NCBI RefSeq assembly: GCF_964340395.1
Contig: NC_135561.1
Span: 5,796,018 to 5,860,017, forward strand
Direction of reading: 5' to 3'
From: Glandiceps talaboti
Taxonomy: Eukaryota; Hemichordata; Enteropneusta; Spengelidae
DNA length: 64,000 bases
The position numbers and the translations under genes are program-made. Of this stretch, positions 1 to 16,734 are shown in pieces; positions within the stretch are counted from its first letter, which is position 1, and each line of letters opens with the position of its first letter. Under the pieces are notes generated by a model. The model saw only the letters and a list, made by a program, of their open reading frames with translations, did no database searches and had not been told where the DNA came from.

Positions 1-94
<94 letters not shown>
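1..94. repeat. (AT)n microsatellite at the window edge
   Basis: Uninterrupted AT dinucleotide run that begins before the window. It is one of many long AT runs here (1679-1763, 2109-2158, 16486-16556, 16640-16732, 35770-35960). Confidence 0.95.
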
Positions 95-96
<2 letters not shown>

Positions 97-709
97 ACCT
101 GACACAATCGATGAATCACAGATAGTTATGTAGACAGGCTAAGTGAGTACGAAACTTACTACCATAACAGACTTGTCATCTTTGGAGAGTTGGTGTCTGC
201 TCTGGGGTGTCTGTTAATTGATGACAGCGGTATAACACTGTCAGTGTGTTCCCATTAGGAGCAATGCAATGATCAAAAGCACGATTCAGTTTGGACTTAA
301 GTGTACGTTTCTTTCGAATTCTCGAATACTCTTTCGCTGTTGGAAGTAGTGTTTGTCTGGGGTTTTCTCTATGTTTCTATTTGTTTGTTTCTTTGTCTTT
401 CCAGTGATATATGACAGGATGTGGAAAGATGACATGCCGTCACTATCAAAATGTAAAGATAATGAGACTCTATAGCATGGTTTCCAATGTGCTGGGGTGT
501 TTATTAGAATAAATAGCGATAGGTTAACATCATCAATGACTGAATGCCAATGATTCACAAACAACAGGAAATTAGCGCAATTGCTAATTAGGATTTTACA
601 GTGTAAGTTACACAAACAAGACATACAAAGACTAGACATCATGCCATGAGTAATTAATTCATTTATTAAACGTTAACATCTATCATACTTGTACGTGTGT
701 TATGCGACT
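95..709. other. Upstream flank of lectin gene 1, no gene seen
   Basis: AT-rich single-copy-looking DNA before the first signal-peptide exon. I see no convincing exon, TATA box or RNA gene. It presumably holds the promoter of the lectin gene that starts at 710, but no element can be assigned. Confidence 0.4.
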
Positions 710-1562
710 ATGAAAACCGTTGTGAGAATCCTATTTTTGCTGAGTTTTTTTGGAGTAAGAGGGGCGACAGGTCTTCGAATGAGTAAGTATACATTCCATA
801 TGAAATTCAAGTTAATTATGACGGTCCTGGCTATTAAAACACGTGATCATGTGATCATGAGGATTGAATATGACGAACTATTTAGTTATATACAACACAA
901 AGAATTACTACATAATTATGTAAACATTTAATAATAAGAGTTTTAGAATGTTAAAAAATGAAGAAAATAAAACATAAGTAAGTATATTTTTATCATAGGT
1001 TCATTTGTTACACTTGGAAAGCCGACTTTGCTATGAGCAACCTCTCAGAAGTAGATTTTTCAACTCTCAACCAGGAGAGCTTTGGTTTACACTAGGGTGA
1101 GGCGGCATCATGGGTACGAAAGCATAAGCCCTTGCATCCTTACCAAACAATACTTAGTACAGTTATGTGGTCTGGGGTTGATGAAAATGGCTTGTTGTTC
1201 AATTGCCGTACCATTATGACCTATTCCCATTATATTCCTCTACCACAGCTGCACCACGTCTGGGAAATCAGTCTTATGAGTTCGTGACAGCCTCCTTATC
1301 GTGGAAAGAAGCAAGTCGGTCATGTATAGAACAAGGTGGCCAACTGGCAAATGTGGGAAACATTGATGTTTATACTGAAATCTCCACTTTCCTCACTTTC
1401 TTGGGACCACTTCCATTTATTTCTTGTGAGTAACGGTTTTCACTTTTCATTATACCCTAATTGACTACTAAAATAATGTATATGAATCTATGGCACTTGT
1501 TTTGAACATAGGAAAGTATTAAATTGACTAATTGACTAACTGAATGTATTAAATTAATGAAA

Positions 1563-1607
<45 letters not shown>

Positions 1608-1676
1608 ATCTCTCTGATTTCACACGACATTCATTGTCTCATTACACATGAATATATGTAGACGAAGAAAAAGGTA

Positions 1677-1765
<89 letters not shown>

Positions 1766-2107
1766 CAACCAAGTATTTATGACAATAGTGAAGTTTGTAT
1801 ATTTGTTAAAGCCTGGTGGTGAGTGACTACCAATCACTCACTCACTCACTCACTCACTCACTCACTCACTCACTCACTCACTCATGTGCACTCACTCACA
1901 CACACCGTCACTCACTAACTTTACTTTAATTAATCTTTTATGACCTGTACAAAGAACTCCATTTTATCTGTTGAGGGTAAAGACAGTGGTATCAAAGAAA
2001 AAATTATTTTTAAACATCTTTTCCATTCTGTATTTGACTGACTTACTTTTTGTCTGATTGCCTATCCATCTATCTTCTATTTACCTATGTAACTACCTAT
2101 GATATAT

Positions 2108-2189
<82 letters not shown>

Positions 2190-2259
2190 CTATCTATCTA
2201 TCTATCTATCTATTTATCTGTCTAGTTATCCATCTATCAATATATCCACCCATCCATCC

Positions 2260-2338
<79 letters not shown>

Positions 2339-2430
2339 ATCCATCCATCCATCCATCCATCCATCCATCCATCCATCCATCCATCCATCCATCCATCCAT
2401 CCATCCATCCATCCATCCATCCATCCATCC

Positions 2431-2501
<71 letters not shown>

Positions 2502-2502
2502 C

Positions 2503-2537
<35 letters not shown>

Positions 2538-3819
2538 CATCCATCTATCTATCTATCTATCATCTATCTATCTATCTATCATCTATCTATATATATCATC
2601 TATCTGTCTGTCTATCTATCTATCTATCATCTATCTATCTAACTATTCAATCTAACTATTCTAACTAACTATTATATCTAACTATATATCTAACTATTCT
2701 GTCTAACTATTCTATCTAACTATTCTATCTAACTATTCTAACTAACTATTCTATCTAACTATTCTATCTAACTATTCTAACTAACTATTCTAACTAACTA
2801 TTCTATTTAACTATTCTAACTAACTATTCTTTCTAACTATTCTATCTAACTATTCTATCTAACTATTCTATCTAACTATTCTAACTGACTATTCTATCTA
2901 ACTATTCTATCTAACTATTCTATCTAACTATTCTAACTAACTATTCTAACTAACTATTCTATCTAACTATTCTATCTAACTATTCTATCTAACTATTCTA
3001 ACTAACTATTCTATCTAACTATTCTAACTGACTATTCTATCTAACTATTCTATCTAACTATTCTATCTAACTATTCTAACTATTGTCTTTCCCATAAACG
3101 TATGGAAATTATATCCAGGTTCTACGTCACGACAATCCACGCCATGATACTGATTCTGGGGTGCTCAAAATGTGTATGAAAACGTTCCAAATTGCCATTA
3201 TTTTACCGATTTTTAAAAACATTAATAATTACTCTTGAAGAGGTTTAATTATCTCATTCCCCAATATGATTTTTCATTCAGTCTGAAAATACTTATGATT
3301 GTTTATTTTCTATGTATGTATGTATGTATGTATGTATGTATGTATGTATGTATGTATGTATGTATGTATGTATGTATGTATGTATGTATGTATGTATGTA
3401 TGTATGTATGTATGTATGTATGTATGTATGTATGTATACTATGTATGTATACTATGTATGTATGTATGTATGTATGTATGTATGTATGTATGTATGTGTG
3501 TATGTATGTATGTGTGTGTGTATGTATGTGTGTGTATGTATGTATGCATGTATCTATGTATCTATCTATGTATGTATGTTTTTTCATGATATCCCCAAAA
3601 CGTGATTTCTCGAAGTTCAAGTCCATAACATAACATCGATTAATCACCATCAGCGAATGTCATGATGAACGCCTTCTGCACATCATCTTGTAAAATTCCC
3701 AATTCATTGTAAGACTCATTCAACTGTCACCATTATCTTACAGGGAGGATATGTATCTATGGAAGGATGCAAGGTGTAAAATTAAGAAGTCATACATATG
3801 TGAATACACCGAAGGTTAA
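710..3819 (+). CDS. C-type lectin-like secreted protein, gene 1 (central exon not found)
   Basis: Three exons are visible. Exon 710-782 encodes a signal peptide ([18 protein letters not shown]...) and ends in phase 1 at GTAAGT. Exon 1249-1425 starts after CACAG, ends in phase 1 at GTGAGT and gives the first half of a CTLD ([13 protein letters not shown], then Cys, GGQLANV). Exon 3744-3819 follows TTACAG and has the CTLD end ([18 protein letters not shown], then TAA). Genes 2 and 3 have a further 151-157 nt exon (WIN.R...NW.E...C) between the last two. I could not find it in 1426-3743, most of which is microsatellite. Joining exon 2 directly to the last exon would shift frame (phase 1 to phase 2), so this is either a broken gene or a place where assembly dropped an exon. 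The ATG at 710 is preferred because it opens directly into the hydrophobic signal peptide. A possible AATAAA is at 4383-4388. The CTLD assignment is firm; function and ligand are unknown. Confidence 0.7.
1564..2640. repeat. Microsatellite block inside lectin gene 1
   Basis: Successive simple repeats: (TC)n 1564-1600, (AT)n 1679-1763, (TCAC)n 1834-1883, (AT)n then (TG)n 2109-2186, and a compound (TATC)/(TGTC)/(CATC) array 2188-2640. The array reads open in several frames only because of its tetranucleotide composition. It lies exactly where the missing central CTLD exon would be expected. Confidence 0.95.
2640..3085. repeat. Higher-order tandem array (TCTAACTAT)n
   Basis: About 445 bp of a 9-13 bp unit with TCTATCTAACTATTC and TCTAACTAACTATTC variants interspersed. 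It directly follows the TATC array and looks derived from it. Confidence 0.9.
3312..3580. repeat. (ATGT)n microsatellite
   Basis: Long ATGT tetranucleotide tract with TG-rich and TATC variants at its 3' end. The open frames across it (MYVC repeats) are composition artefacts. A similar (ATGT)n tract is at 12917-13096. Confidence 0.95.
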
Positions 3820-4777
3820 TCTCTTTTAATCCACTGTCTCGTTATTCAGGAACGCCCTCTAACGACTGTCAATGTTGTCAAGCGTCAAAATTGGTTCTAT
3901 GGTGCATAAAACAATGAAAATCGTCATTTCGTGAATTCAAATAGTGCACCACTCTACATGAAATTAGACTGTTGTGTTTTAAATTGTCTTTAGGAATGGA
4001 GAAACGTGATCAATTTTTCCATATCAAGAATAATCGATTGCCTGCCATATACTCTTTGAGTTGAAGACCCTCACTCTAATTCGAATGTCAGGAAACCACT
4101 ATGAGTAAACATTTCTGACTTGATTATTGGCTTTTGTTCAAATTGAAGAACACTCTTGAATATATATGTGATTGGGATAATTATTCAACTATTATGGATT
4201 GACATATGAAGGGTGTTCAAGTTTATAGTTTCTGTCACAATCCGGGCATTAAAGGCCAATTTCCATTTTAGACTAGAATAATGCGTCAATGTTTGGAGCA
4301 CTAAAGTTGACCTGTAAGGAACTCATATTTTCAACGTTTCAAAAAAATATCTTGGTAGACACGATATTAAAGGGTTATCCGAAATAAATATTAAACTGTG
4401 TTTTGGGGGGTTTTGTTTGTTTGTTTGTTTGTTTGTTTGTTTGTTTGTTTGTTTGTGTTTGTTTGTTCGTTCGTTAAATTATTTGTTTGTTATCGAAATG
4501 GTAGTTGATCACACAAAAGTTAGAACGTTAAGAGCCATCGTGGTGCATATATCATTACGTACAATCTGTATCCAGGCAATGTATGCTCGACAATATACTA
4601 CTATATAGTGTCGTTTCCATTGACATGTTTTAAATATAAAAAGAATGACAATATTAATGCATTCTGAACTGTTGTAAATGTATTCTATTTTATTTGAAAA
4701 CGTGTGCAACTTAGCACCACTATTTTACAGCCCAGCAATAAGAGTATTGAGTCATTCAATCACCTATTCTAGATATA

Positions 4778-4870
4778 ATAAGGAGGACTGAGCCTGCTAA
4801 AATAGCACATAAGGAGGAATGAGCCTGCTAAAATAACACATATGGAGGAATGAGCCTGCTAAAATACCAC
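4778..4870. repeat. Three tandem copies of a ~36-bp unit
   Basis: The segment aaggaggaatgagcctgcta with a variable aaataNcacat tail occurs three times in a row with only a few substitutions. No function seen. Confidence 0.85.
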
Positions 4871-4996
4871 TACAAGAACATGACGCATACTATATCAGCT
4901 TATTCATGTTATTTGATGGTCTATATTTTACATAAAGATAACATTGCATTGATGCAATTTACAATCAAGCTGATTAACATCTGATATAGTGAATAT

Positions 4997-5310
4997 GACT
5001 TTATTTATCTTTATTTGCTTCATGTATTGTCTTTTGTTTTCGATATTTTGTTCCGGGAGTGATGAGTGCTTTCTTCTTCCCAAGAGGCGCTCACTCCTGG
5101 AACAACAAAATCTAAAATAAAACACGACAATAAACGAATGAAATAGAAGTATTCACCACATCAGATTTTAATCAGATTAGTTGATTCTACACGTTATAAT
5201 TAAAACAGATAACACAAACCCTTTTTACCTGAACCTGACAAAGTGGTCGGAGATACATATTAAGTCATAAATAATTATAACTTGAACTATTAAACCACAA
5301 TTCTGAAATT
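4997..5310. repeat. Dispersed repeat, copy 1, with inverted-repeat core
   Basis: Matches 8031-8356 in the same orientation along about 320 bp: shared start gactttatttatctttattt, shared middle caccacatcagattttaatc, shared end ttgaactattaaaccacaa. The core 5045-5108 is a near-palindrome (attttgttccgggagtg ... cactcctggaacaacaaaat) able to form a hairpin. A more diverged copy in the opposite orientation seems to lie near 42990-43070. This fits a non-autonomous mobile element, but I cannot identify a family. Confidence 0.75.
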
Positions 5311-5712
5311 TAGCCGAGATAAATTGGTCATTTGAATCATATGTGTTTTGTTCTTAATTCATTTAATTCACCCCTAATGACCAGGATGTAGGCGTAGGTA
5401 CTTATTCCATACTCCATCCTATCTAGGCTATCACACCATACAAGACGTCGATAAAGTTATATATATCTCAATTTTCCAAAAATTAAATGGCTTTAATTAT
5501 TGCTAATATCATGGGTCATTACAATTACAATTACTACCAAACGAGAATTAAAATTTAAATTAGACGACTAATATACATGATTAGCAAATTTAATTTAACC
5601 AAATATTAATGAATCTATTTAAAAAATGATATATGTAATTTGTATATTCGTTTAAATAATTGTGATTAATGATTTAAATAACAATAATCAATCCAAAATC
5701 AATCAACCTAGA

Positions 5713-5720
5713 TATATAAA
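5713..5720 (+). promoter_or_regulatory. Candidate TATA box of lectin gene 2
   Basis: TATATAAA stands 69 bp before the ATG at 5789, a suitable distance for a TATA box with a short 5' UTR. This is inferred from position and match only; in AT-rich DNA such matches also arise by chance. Confidence 0.45.
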
Positions 5721-5788
5721 GATCGACGTCAACATAAAGTCATCTACAAAACCCACATTCATATTTTGACCCATCCACGAGTACAGCA

Positions 5789-10188
<4,400 letters not shown>

Positions 10189-10729
10189 GGTGAGTGTACT
10201 TCAATAATATTTGTTTAACTCTTGGAATATAACTTTTAAAAAGAACTAGTATATGATGGGCATATGGACTTGGATTTCTTCTACCTTCAGTACACTTGCA
10301 AATAACAGTCATACTGCACTTGAAGCGTGTTCACCACTTTGTAGATTTCCTGCAAGGGTTTACGGGAAGACTGGTGATGACATCATTGTCTTCTCTAATT
10401 ATATATTTCATGACGATGCAAGATATTAAAGTAATTTTCAGAAATTATACTGAATCGACTATTCTTTTCTGTGATAATTTCGCAAACTGTCGTTCATATT
10501 TTGTGATTCTTATCAGTCACCTGTTTAAGATTTCATGATACAGAGTCGATGTTTACTTGATATCCGTTAAAATTGAATTTGTATATATTTACAATATTTT
10601 CACGGTACTGAAGTTTCCTAAAGTTAGAATATTTAATGTCAGTGAAGTTATTGTTACGATGTACATACCGTAATCGTTTTCTACTTTCGCTTAAAATTTA
10701 ATCCTATGAAAATATAGATTGGATTGTAT

Positions 10730-10850
10730 TATATTATATTACATTACGTTACGTTACGTTACGTTACGTCACGTCACGTCACGTCACGTCACGTCACGTC
10801 ACATTATATTATGTTATATTATATTTATTTATCTATTTATTTATTGCATC
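10730..10850. repeat. Pentanucleotide array (ACGTT)n then (ACGTC)n
   Basis: A TATAT-rich start leads to four or more ACGTT units and about seven ACGTC units (10745-10801), then AT-rich tetramers. The ACGTC half repeats the CRE half-site ACGTCA. It lies downstream of lectin gene 2. Confidence 0.9.
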
Positions 10851-12460
10851 CCTTTTGTATCATGGGCTCACTAAGATTGTTAGGAGCAGCACTAAGAAAA
10901 AATTAAAATTATATACACTGTGAAACACATATTTTTGACAACCAATATTACGAATCTGTGTGTTTACCGTAACAGGTTTACTATAAATCAACAGCTTACA
11001 TGTTAAACTATAATGTTCTTCCTTGTTTTCGTCTTACAGCTGTGTTGCGAATATTTCCATTTCCATCTTGTAACTATAACACTGGTTGGATGTCAGCAGA
11101 AGTGAAACATGGCGTCGATGTTTTATCACGTTCTATAATCATTTGGTACTACTATTACTGTATAGACAACTCTGTTAATTACCTTTTATCGTTTAATACA
11201 GGAGAAATGAAGATGCCTTAGTGTTTCACTCAAGAGAGACTTTGTTTGTTTACATACACAGACAACTTCAAAGAGGTGCCGCACAGTGCGGGGACATAGA
11301 AGAAAACAAGTTAAAATGTTGATTAACAGTTGGGAAGTAAACAATTGAAACCATTCAAATCATCAAGTCAATGTTCATTGTTTCTACAGTATTACAAAAG
11401 ATAAGCAGTGCATAGTCACTTTTCAATGTGATGGAGCTCTTGTGTGTATTGCGGTATTGCGTCTCTGTTATTGATAGTCGAAAGTTGAATTGTGTATAGC
11501 TTTGTGTTAAAAGCATCAAGTTCCAGAAGCGAAACACCGAGGTAGCATCATTTTCCTGTAATGTGTGCATTGTTGGGTTTCCCTGCTTTCCCAGCGGAAA
11601 CTGTTTCTAACATATATCATGTATTTTTAAAGTAAGGAGTTCATGAGATCATGAGATAAAATAATGAGTATTGTATTAATGATAATATCACTGTGTCGTT
11701 TGTCGTTTTTTTATAACTTCTATTCAATAGACTGTTGGATGTATATAAATGTTTAGAATGTAGCAGTTTTAAAACACTTTCGAAACTGTACGTCGTGGTC
11801 ATAGCACAGACTTATAACACTGAGCACAATGGATCTATATTACTTCTCCATAGACTGACGTGTATGTGTTCAGAATGTAACAGTGTGAAAGCAGTTTCCA
11901 AAATAAATATTAGATTACAGAATTGTACATTTATCTCGTCTGGGCACAGGCCCATAACGGCACGACAGTCCTTTATAATTCCCCAGTTCCCTGAAGAGCT
12001 TGCAATCAATGTTGGCCTCTTTAAGCACAGGGGATTAATTCCTACAGATGATATTAATTAGACAACCAAGTCTGTGGTGGTTCAAATCTTAAACAAAGAC
12101 CCAAGGTGTTGGAATAAGTGACAGCCCAAGACTAAAACTGCAATGTACAATATTTCAAGGTGATCTCTCTAACCATTCGATCATTACATGGCTCGACAAG
12201 ATGATGTAATGTAGGAACAAATCAACAAAATGCTCTCTAAATTGAAATAATAGTGACTACCCTAGCTTGTCAACAAGATGTATATAATTAATCAAACATA
12301 TAATGATATGTCTTATACTTTGGTTTTACCTTTTAGATCAAAATAAATATGTTCAGAAAAAATTACACCGAAAATAAAACGTTTGAAATAACTTGTCACA
12401 ATCAATTGATATCTACTACTTCATCACTCAAAATTGTTTGCGATAGATGTGTACATTTTA
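10850..12460. other. Downstream of lectin gene 2, no firm gene
   Basis: A TTACAG acceptor-like site at about 11039 could begin a 3' UTR exon of gene 2. A 108-codon + strand open frame (11735-12061) contains two related CxxC..K.(L/V)SK segments created by a degenerate ~115-bp direct duplication. It has no homology I recognise and no splice signals that would connect it, so it is not called as a gene. Confidence 0.35.
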
Positions 12461-12466
12461 ATCTAT

Positions 12467-12473
12467 CAAAAAA
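12467..12473 (-). terminator. RNA polymerase III T-run terminator of tRNA-Asp
   Basis: Seven consecutive T on the tRNA strand, five bases after the end of the tRNA. Confidence 0.85.
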
Positions 12474-12478
12474 AGTAT

Positions 12479-12550
12479 CTCCCCGGCGGGGAATTGAACC
12501 CCGGTCTCCCGCGTGACAGGCGGGGATACTCACCACTATACTACCGAGGA
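12479..12550 (-). tRNA. tRNA-Asp (GTC)
   Basis: Read on the - strand, this 72-nt gene folds as a full cloverleaf. The acceptor TCCTCGG pairs with CCGGGGA, the D arm is TAGTATAGTGGTGAGTA, the anticodon stem CCCGC/GCGGG encloses CTGTCAC with anticodon GTC, and the T arm is GGGGTTCAATTCCCC. The internal A and B boxes are intact (TAGTATAGTGG, GGTTCAATTCC). There is no intron, and CCA is not encoded, as is normal in eukaryotes. A T7 run just downstream (12467-12473 on the complement) is a good RNA polymerase III terminator. The sequence is very close to animal nuclear tRNA-Asp and should be functional. Confidence 0.97.
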
Positions 12551-12916
12551 CGAGATATTCAATTTGCAATATATGATAACAGATAGCACATGGTAAAAAC
12601 AGAGTTTCAGTCAGGCACAACGTTTTTGATACGAGTTAAGTATTACAACAAAATATAGGCACTGATAGCATGCACTTACATGAATTATTACATTTTATCT
12701 CACAGTGCACAAATCAACATTTCTGTGTTTGAAGCTTCCTTGTATCATCCAACAATGATGTGTTTTCACAGTGAGACCAAATGTATCATTCTATATTCCT
12801 GCGCGTTATCAGTGTCTATATTTTGTTTAACATAATTTGTAACAAAAACGTAAACAAATATTATGCTACGTAAGTGAAACTGTATGGTCACTCTAGTTTG
12901 GTAGTACTATGTAGTA

Positions 12917-13096
12917 TGTATGTAATGTATGTATGTATGTATGTATGTATGTATGTATGTATGTATGTATGTATGTATGTATGTATGTATGTATGTATGT
13001 ATGTATGTATGTATGTATGTATGTATGTGTGTGTGTGTGTATGCATGCATTTATGTATGTATGTATGTATGTATGTATGTATGTATGTATGTATGT
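12917..13096. repeat. (ATGT)n microsatellite
   Basis: Tetranucleotide tract with one GT/GCAT-rich interruption near 13027-13050. The MYVC open frames are artefacts. The flank 13097-13591 holds no recognised exon. Confidence 0.95.
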
Positions 13097-13591
13097 ACAT
13101 TGTATATAACAATCTAAACTATAAAGAGCGCCACCTACGGCTACATCCTCTCGTGTACATGTACTTCCTAATACGCTTTCTTAAGTTACCATATTGTATA
13201 TACGAGTCACAATGCCCACTACGACTCATAGCATCATGTAGACCACATCTTTTGATATATTGTCTAGTAAGGGAAGAACAAATAGGAAAAAAAGAAACTA
13301 TAGTCTTACTAGCTGACATTGATGTGAACTCCCCACTCTACATGGCTGTTGACATTTGGTCATAGTTTGCAATGTGACGACATTTTAAGTGACTGTCTAA
13401 AAGTCTATCAGTATAAATCATATTCCTCCTTATGTCCATTTATATTCTTTTTAATCAAGTTTAGCTGATTGGCGGAAATTGAAATTATTAGTAACGCTTC
13501 AATGTGTTCCGAGTAGTAAAGCTGCTTGGCTTTCAACTGTTAAAACGTGTATTTACCGTCGTAGCACTGACGAGAGACTTGATTGAAAATC

Positions 13592-16267
13592 ATGTTTTAT
13601 TCATATTCCATTGCACTGTGTGTATTGATGTGGTGTGCAAAAGCTAGTTCGGAACAAACCGGAGAATCTGACTACTCATTTTGTAAGTACAGTGGCCAGT
13701 TTTTCATTTGTGTAATTACGCCTTTAAAACATGTCGCATTTGTCCAAACATGACTTCAGTCACTATGAAAGTTACCCAGAGTGATTTTTTTTTTTACCAA
13801 AAAGGCAATTGTGTGACCGACAATTAAACATAAAATATAGATAATTCAATATTTCAGTTTTAATTTAGCACTGTAATTGTATCTACAAATTACACAGAAA
13901 CAAAACCGGTTGTAAACATATCTGTGGTTATTCAGTACTATGGCGAGGAAATCACAGTTTTCCATGTTACGTTAACGTTGTAAATTAGTAAAATTAATTG
14001 ACATTTGTATGGACGAAAATATCCGCACAAGAATAACAGTCATTCACCTATGTATCAATTTATGTATTCTTTGTTATGTAGTTGTTGGTCACTGACGTTA
14101 TATACGTGCACGATAACAGGTTAAGAAAAACTAACAGATAGAAGAATGTTTTCTAATCAACGTTATGAAGCTTTCGATGTCAACTATTGAAGCAGTTGTT
14201 AATATTGAGCAATAATAACATAACAATAAACAATACCACCATTTTATTGTTGGGTCTCCCCCCCCCCCCCTCATCTTGTCTCCTCTCTCAACAGTTTCAC
14301 ATAGTACCAACTACCAGTACCAATATGAATTCGTCACACAGTCAATGTCGTGGAGAAATGCCAGAAAAACTTGTCAGCAACGAGGAGGTGGGTTAGCCCT
14401 TGTACGTGACAAAGATATCCAGAATGAAATTGGTATCTACCTCCTTGCTGTAACACCACTGACGAAACGTAAGACTTGTAAATACATTTTGTGATCAGAA
14501 TGGTTACAAAGTTTTAAAGGTATTCGATTTGTGGAATAAATATTACAGTTATAGACGAAGTGAGGAGAAAAAGCCCGAGAGCTAAGGATGTATAAGGGAT
14601 CCCGAATCAGACAAGTAGAACATGCTTGTTTTTGAACATTACAAACCCGATGTCTTCAGTGATATGGGAATGGGGGGGGGGGGGGGGGTGTTCAGTTCCC
14701 AGTTTGCTGTCTATTTATGGGTGATGACGGATTTCCCACATGTGTTTGCCTACCATAACATTTTTCATACGTCTTTTTACCTTTCTCTTATGTTTACTCA
14801 TGTTGTCTTTCATTCTCCGAGTCTATACCCCCGTCTGTCTATAGCTATTTTGCGTTCGTATTTCGATTACTCTCAACCGCTCTCGTACTCGTTACAGTTC
14901 CCTGTTGCATTCAATCACATCCTCTGTCTTTTTCCTAACTCTCTTCTATTCCATATCCAATTACCTCAGACGATTACTGGATCAATGCTCGTAATTATGG
15001 CTCGACTGGGTCAAACTGGCGTACATCAAGTAGAAATCGTTTACTTTACACAAATTGGGCGGAAGTCACAGTGTTTGCTAATGATGCAAATTTGACAAGT
15101 GATGCTAACTGTGCTTATATATCATGGTAGGTAATTTTTGACCTGTACCGTGACTCATGACAAGATTGACGTTAAAATTGAATCAAATTAGTGCAATAGC
15201 GCCCTCTTCGTTATCATCGTAAATAGTTACCCTCTTTTACGGCAACGGATTCTGACGATGCGTCAGCGAAAAACATAATGCTCTGGCTAGCTAGATTGTT
15301 TCTCTTTTAAAATTGACGCCGAGATAGATTATTTTTTCTGATTTTTATCTTATCGTCGCAAATCTGATGATCAGAAATAATAATCATCATATTTATCAGG
15401 ACTAATTACTTGAAAAAAAAAACATTGTATTTTTACAATTTGGTCTACTGTTGCTTACTCTTTTAACACTTATATTAACAGGAACAAGTCGTACAGATGG
15501 AAAACTGCAAGCTGTAAGGACACGAAACATTTTATATGTGAATATAGTGAGTATGACGCCTTTTACGGTCATTATTTGTACATATTTTTCAACCTCCCAG
15601 TTTTAAATTTAGAAGTATGTCACTTATCACGGCATTTGTCACAATTAAGTCATATGTCACAGACACGTCATTCGTCAGAATGAATTGTCCTAGCTTTTCC
15701 AGTCTGCGATGTAGATGCCATGCTACTTCAAATCGACAAATCCTTCGTCTTCTCTTCCATCACACATTTATACAAAACACAGATGAGTGCCACTGGCACA
15801 CCGCGTCTCAGTTTTTAAATTAATTTCACTTTTATTTATTTAATTGCATTCCTCTAAATTTTATAATATTCAAATCCTGCCCGCATTGAATTGCCGACAG
15901 CTTTCCCTTCTCCCTTTGTCTATACTAAAATGAAATACAAGTTTTGCCCGCTTTCGACTGACCCTTTTATACCTCTAATATTGACAGTACAAAAAATCTC
16001 CCGTTTGAAAAACCAAGTACGAACATCTAGTTGGTTGTACTTGCCAAGTAGTTCAACTTTATGGGAACCGTATGGCTTCATCACGTCGATCGTGTAACTG
16101 TAACGGTCGGCGTGGAGCCATTCCAAGGGTGCTATCCCTGGCCAGGTGCCACTGTACATAGCTGTGAACAACTACTTCATGCGAAGTAATCCTATAGTTA
16201 TTTTGTTTTTCTAGAAGCGTATGGCGAATCATCATGGTCATCTGAGTATCAGACACAAGAGTACTGA
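13592..16267 (+). CDS. C-type lectin-like secreted protein, gene 3
   Basis: Five exons join to 179 aa: 13592-13682 (signal peptide MFYSYSIALCVLMWCAKASS, phase 1), 14295-14468 (phase 1), 14970-15126 (phase 2), 15482-15546 (phase 1) and 16215-16267 ending in TGA. The first four match lectin gene 2 exon by exon. The CTLD spans about residues 38-160 with Cys in RKTC, ANCAY, ASCKD and FICEY, and DYWINARNYG opens the third exon. The calcium-site motif is gone: NWAEVTVFAND replaces NWAEGEPDN, and the later motif is WKT, so this paralog probably does not bind sugar by the classical site. Gene 2 stops right after ICEY, whereas here GTGAGT leads to a last exon adding an 18-residue Ser/Tyr-rich tail (begins KAYGESSWSS). 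That last junction is inferred from splice sites and phase. Without it the frame reads on 37 codons into the intron. Polyadenylation signals follow at 16379 and 16393. Confidence 0.85.
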
Positions 16268-16378
16268 GGATGTGACCCCGAACAACAAAAGATGATAGGG
16301 TGTATGAGATGTTGTATGACGTCATAGTAATATATTGAGCCATTTTACGATACATTAAAATGTGACTTGTCGAAGAGC

Positions 16379-16398
16379 AATAAAAATATCACAATAAA
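16379..16398 (+). promoter_or_regulatory. Polyadenylation signals of lectin gene 3
   Basis: Two AATAAA hexamers (16379-16384 and 16393-16398) lie about 110-130 bp after the stop codon, on the coding strand. Confidence 0.6.
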
Positions 16399-16485
16399 AC
16401 ATGTCTTCCATTGTTATGTCATGACAATCTATGTTTACTCTGTTGCTACAGTGATTTTAATTTTGCATTATGTTGATAAATATTG

Positions 16486-16486
16486 A

Positions 16487-16559
<73 letters not shown>

Positions 16560-16635
16560 AAACTCGGTGAGTATCAATCTGCTAAGACAGTGCTCTATAC
16601 CGCAGTGGCAGAGCGCAATAGTTCACTCACGAGCA

Positions 16636-16734
<99 letters not shown>

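Larger units (their letters stand above)
3820..5712. other. Intergenic between lectin genes 1 and 2
   Basis: No coding exon recognised. Contains a possible polyadenylation signal for gene 1 (AATAAA 4383-4388), a (TTTG)n tract at 4413-4470, three copies of a ~36-bp unit (4778-4870) and a dispersed repeat with a strong hairpin (4997-5310), all listed separately. Confidence 0.5.

Noticed and set aside
1631-3650. Long open frames with IYIY, LSIY, MYVC repeats
   Set aside because: They are translations of AT, TATC and ATGT microsatellites; periodicity alone keeps them open.
11735-12061. 108-codon open frame with paired Cys motifs
   Set aside because: The paired motifs come from a local direct duplication; no splice context, signal peptide or recognised domain.
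12402-12620. 72-codon - strand open frame
   Set aside because: It is a read-through of the tRNA-Asp gene.
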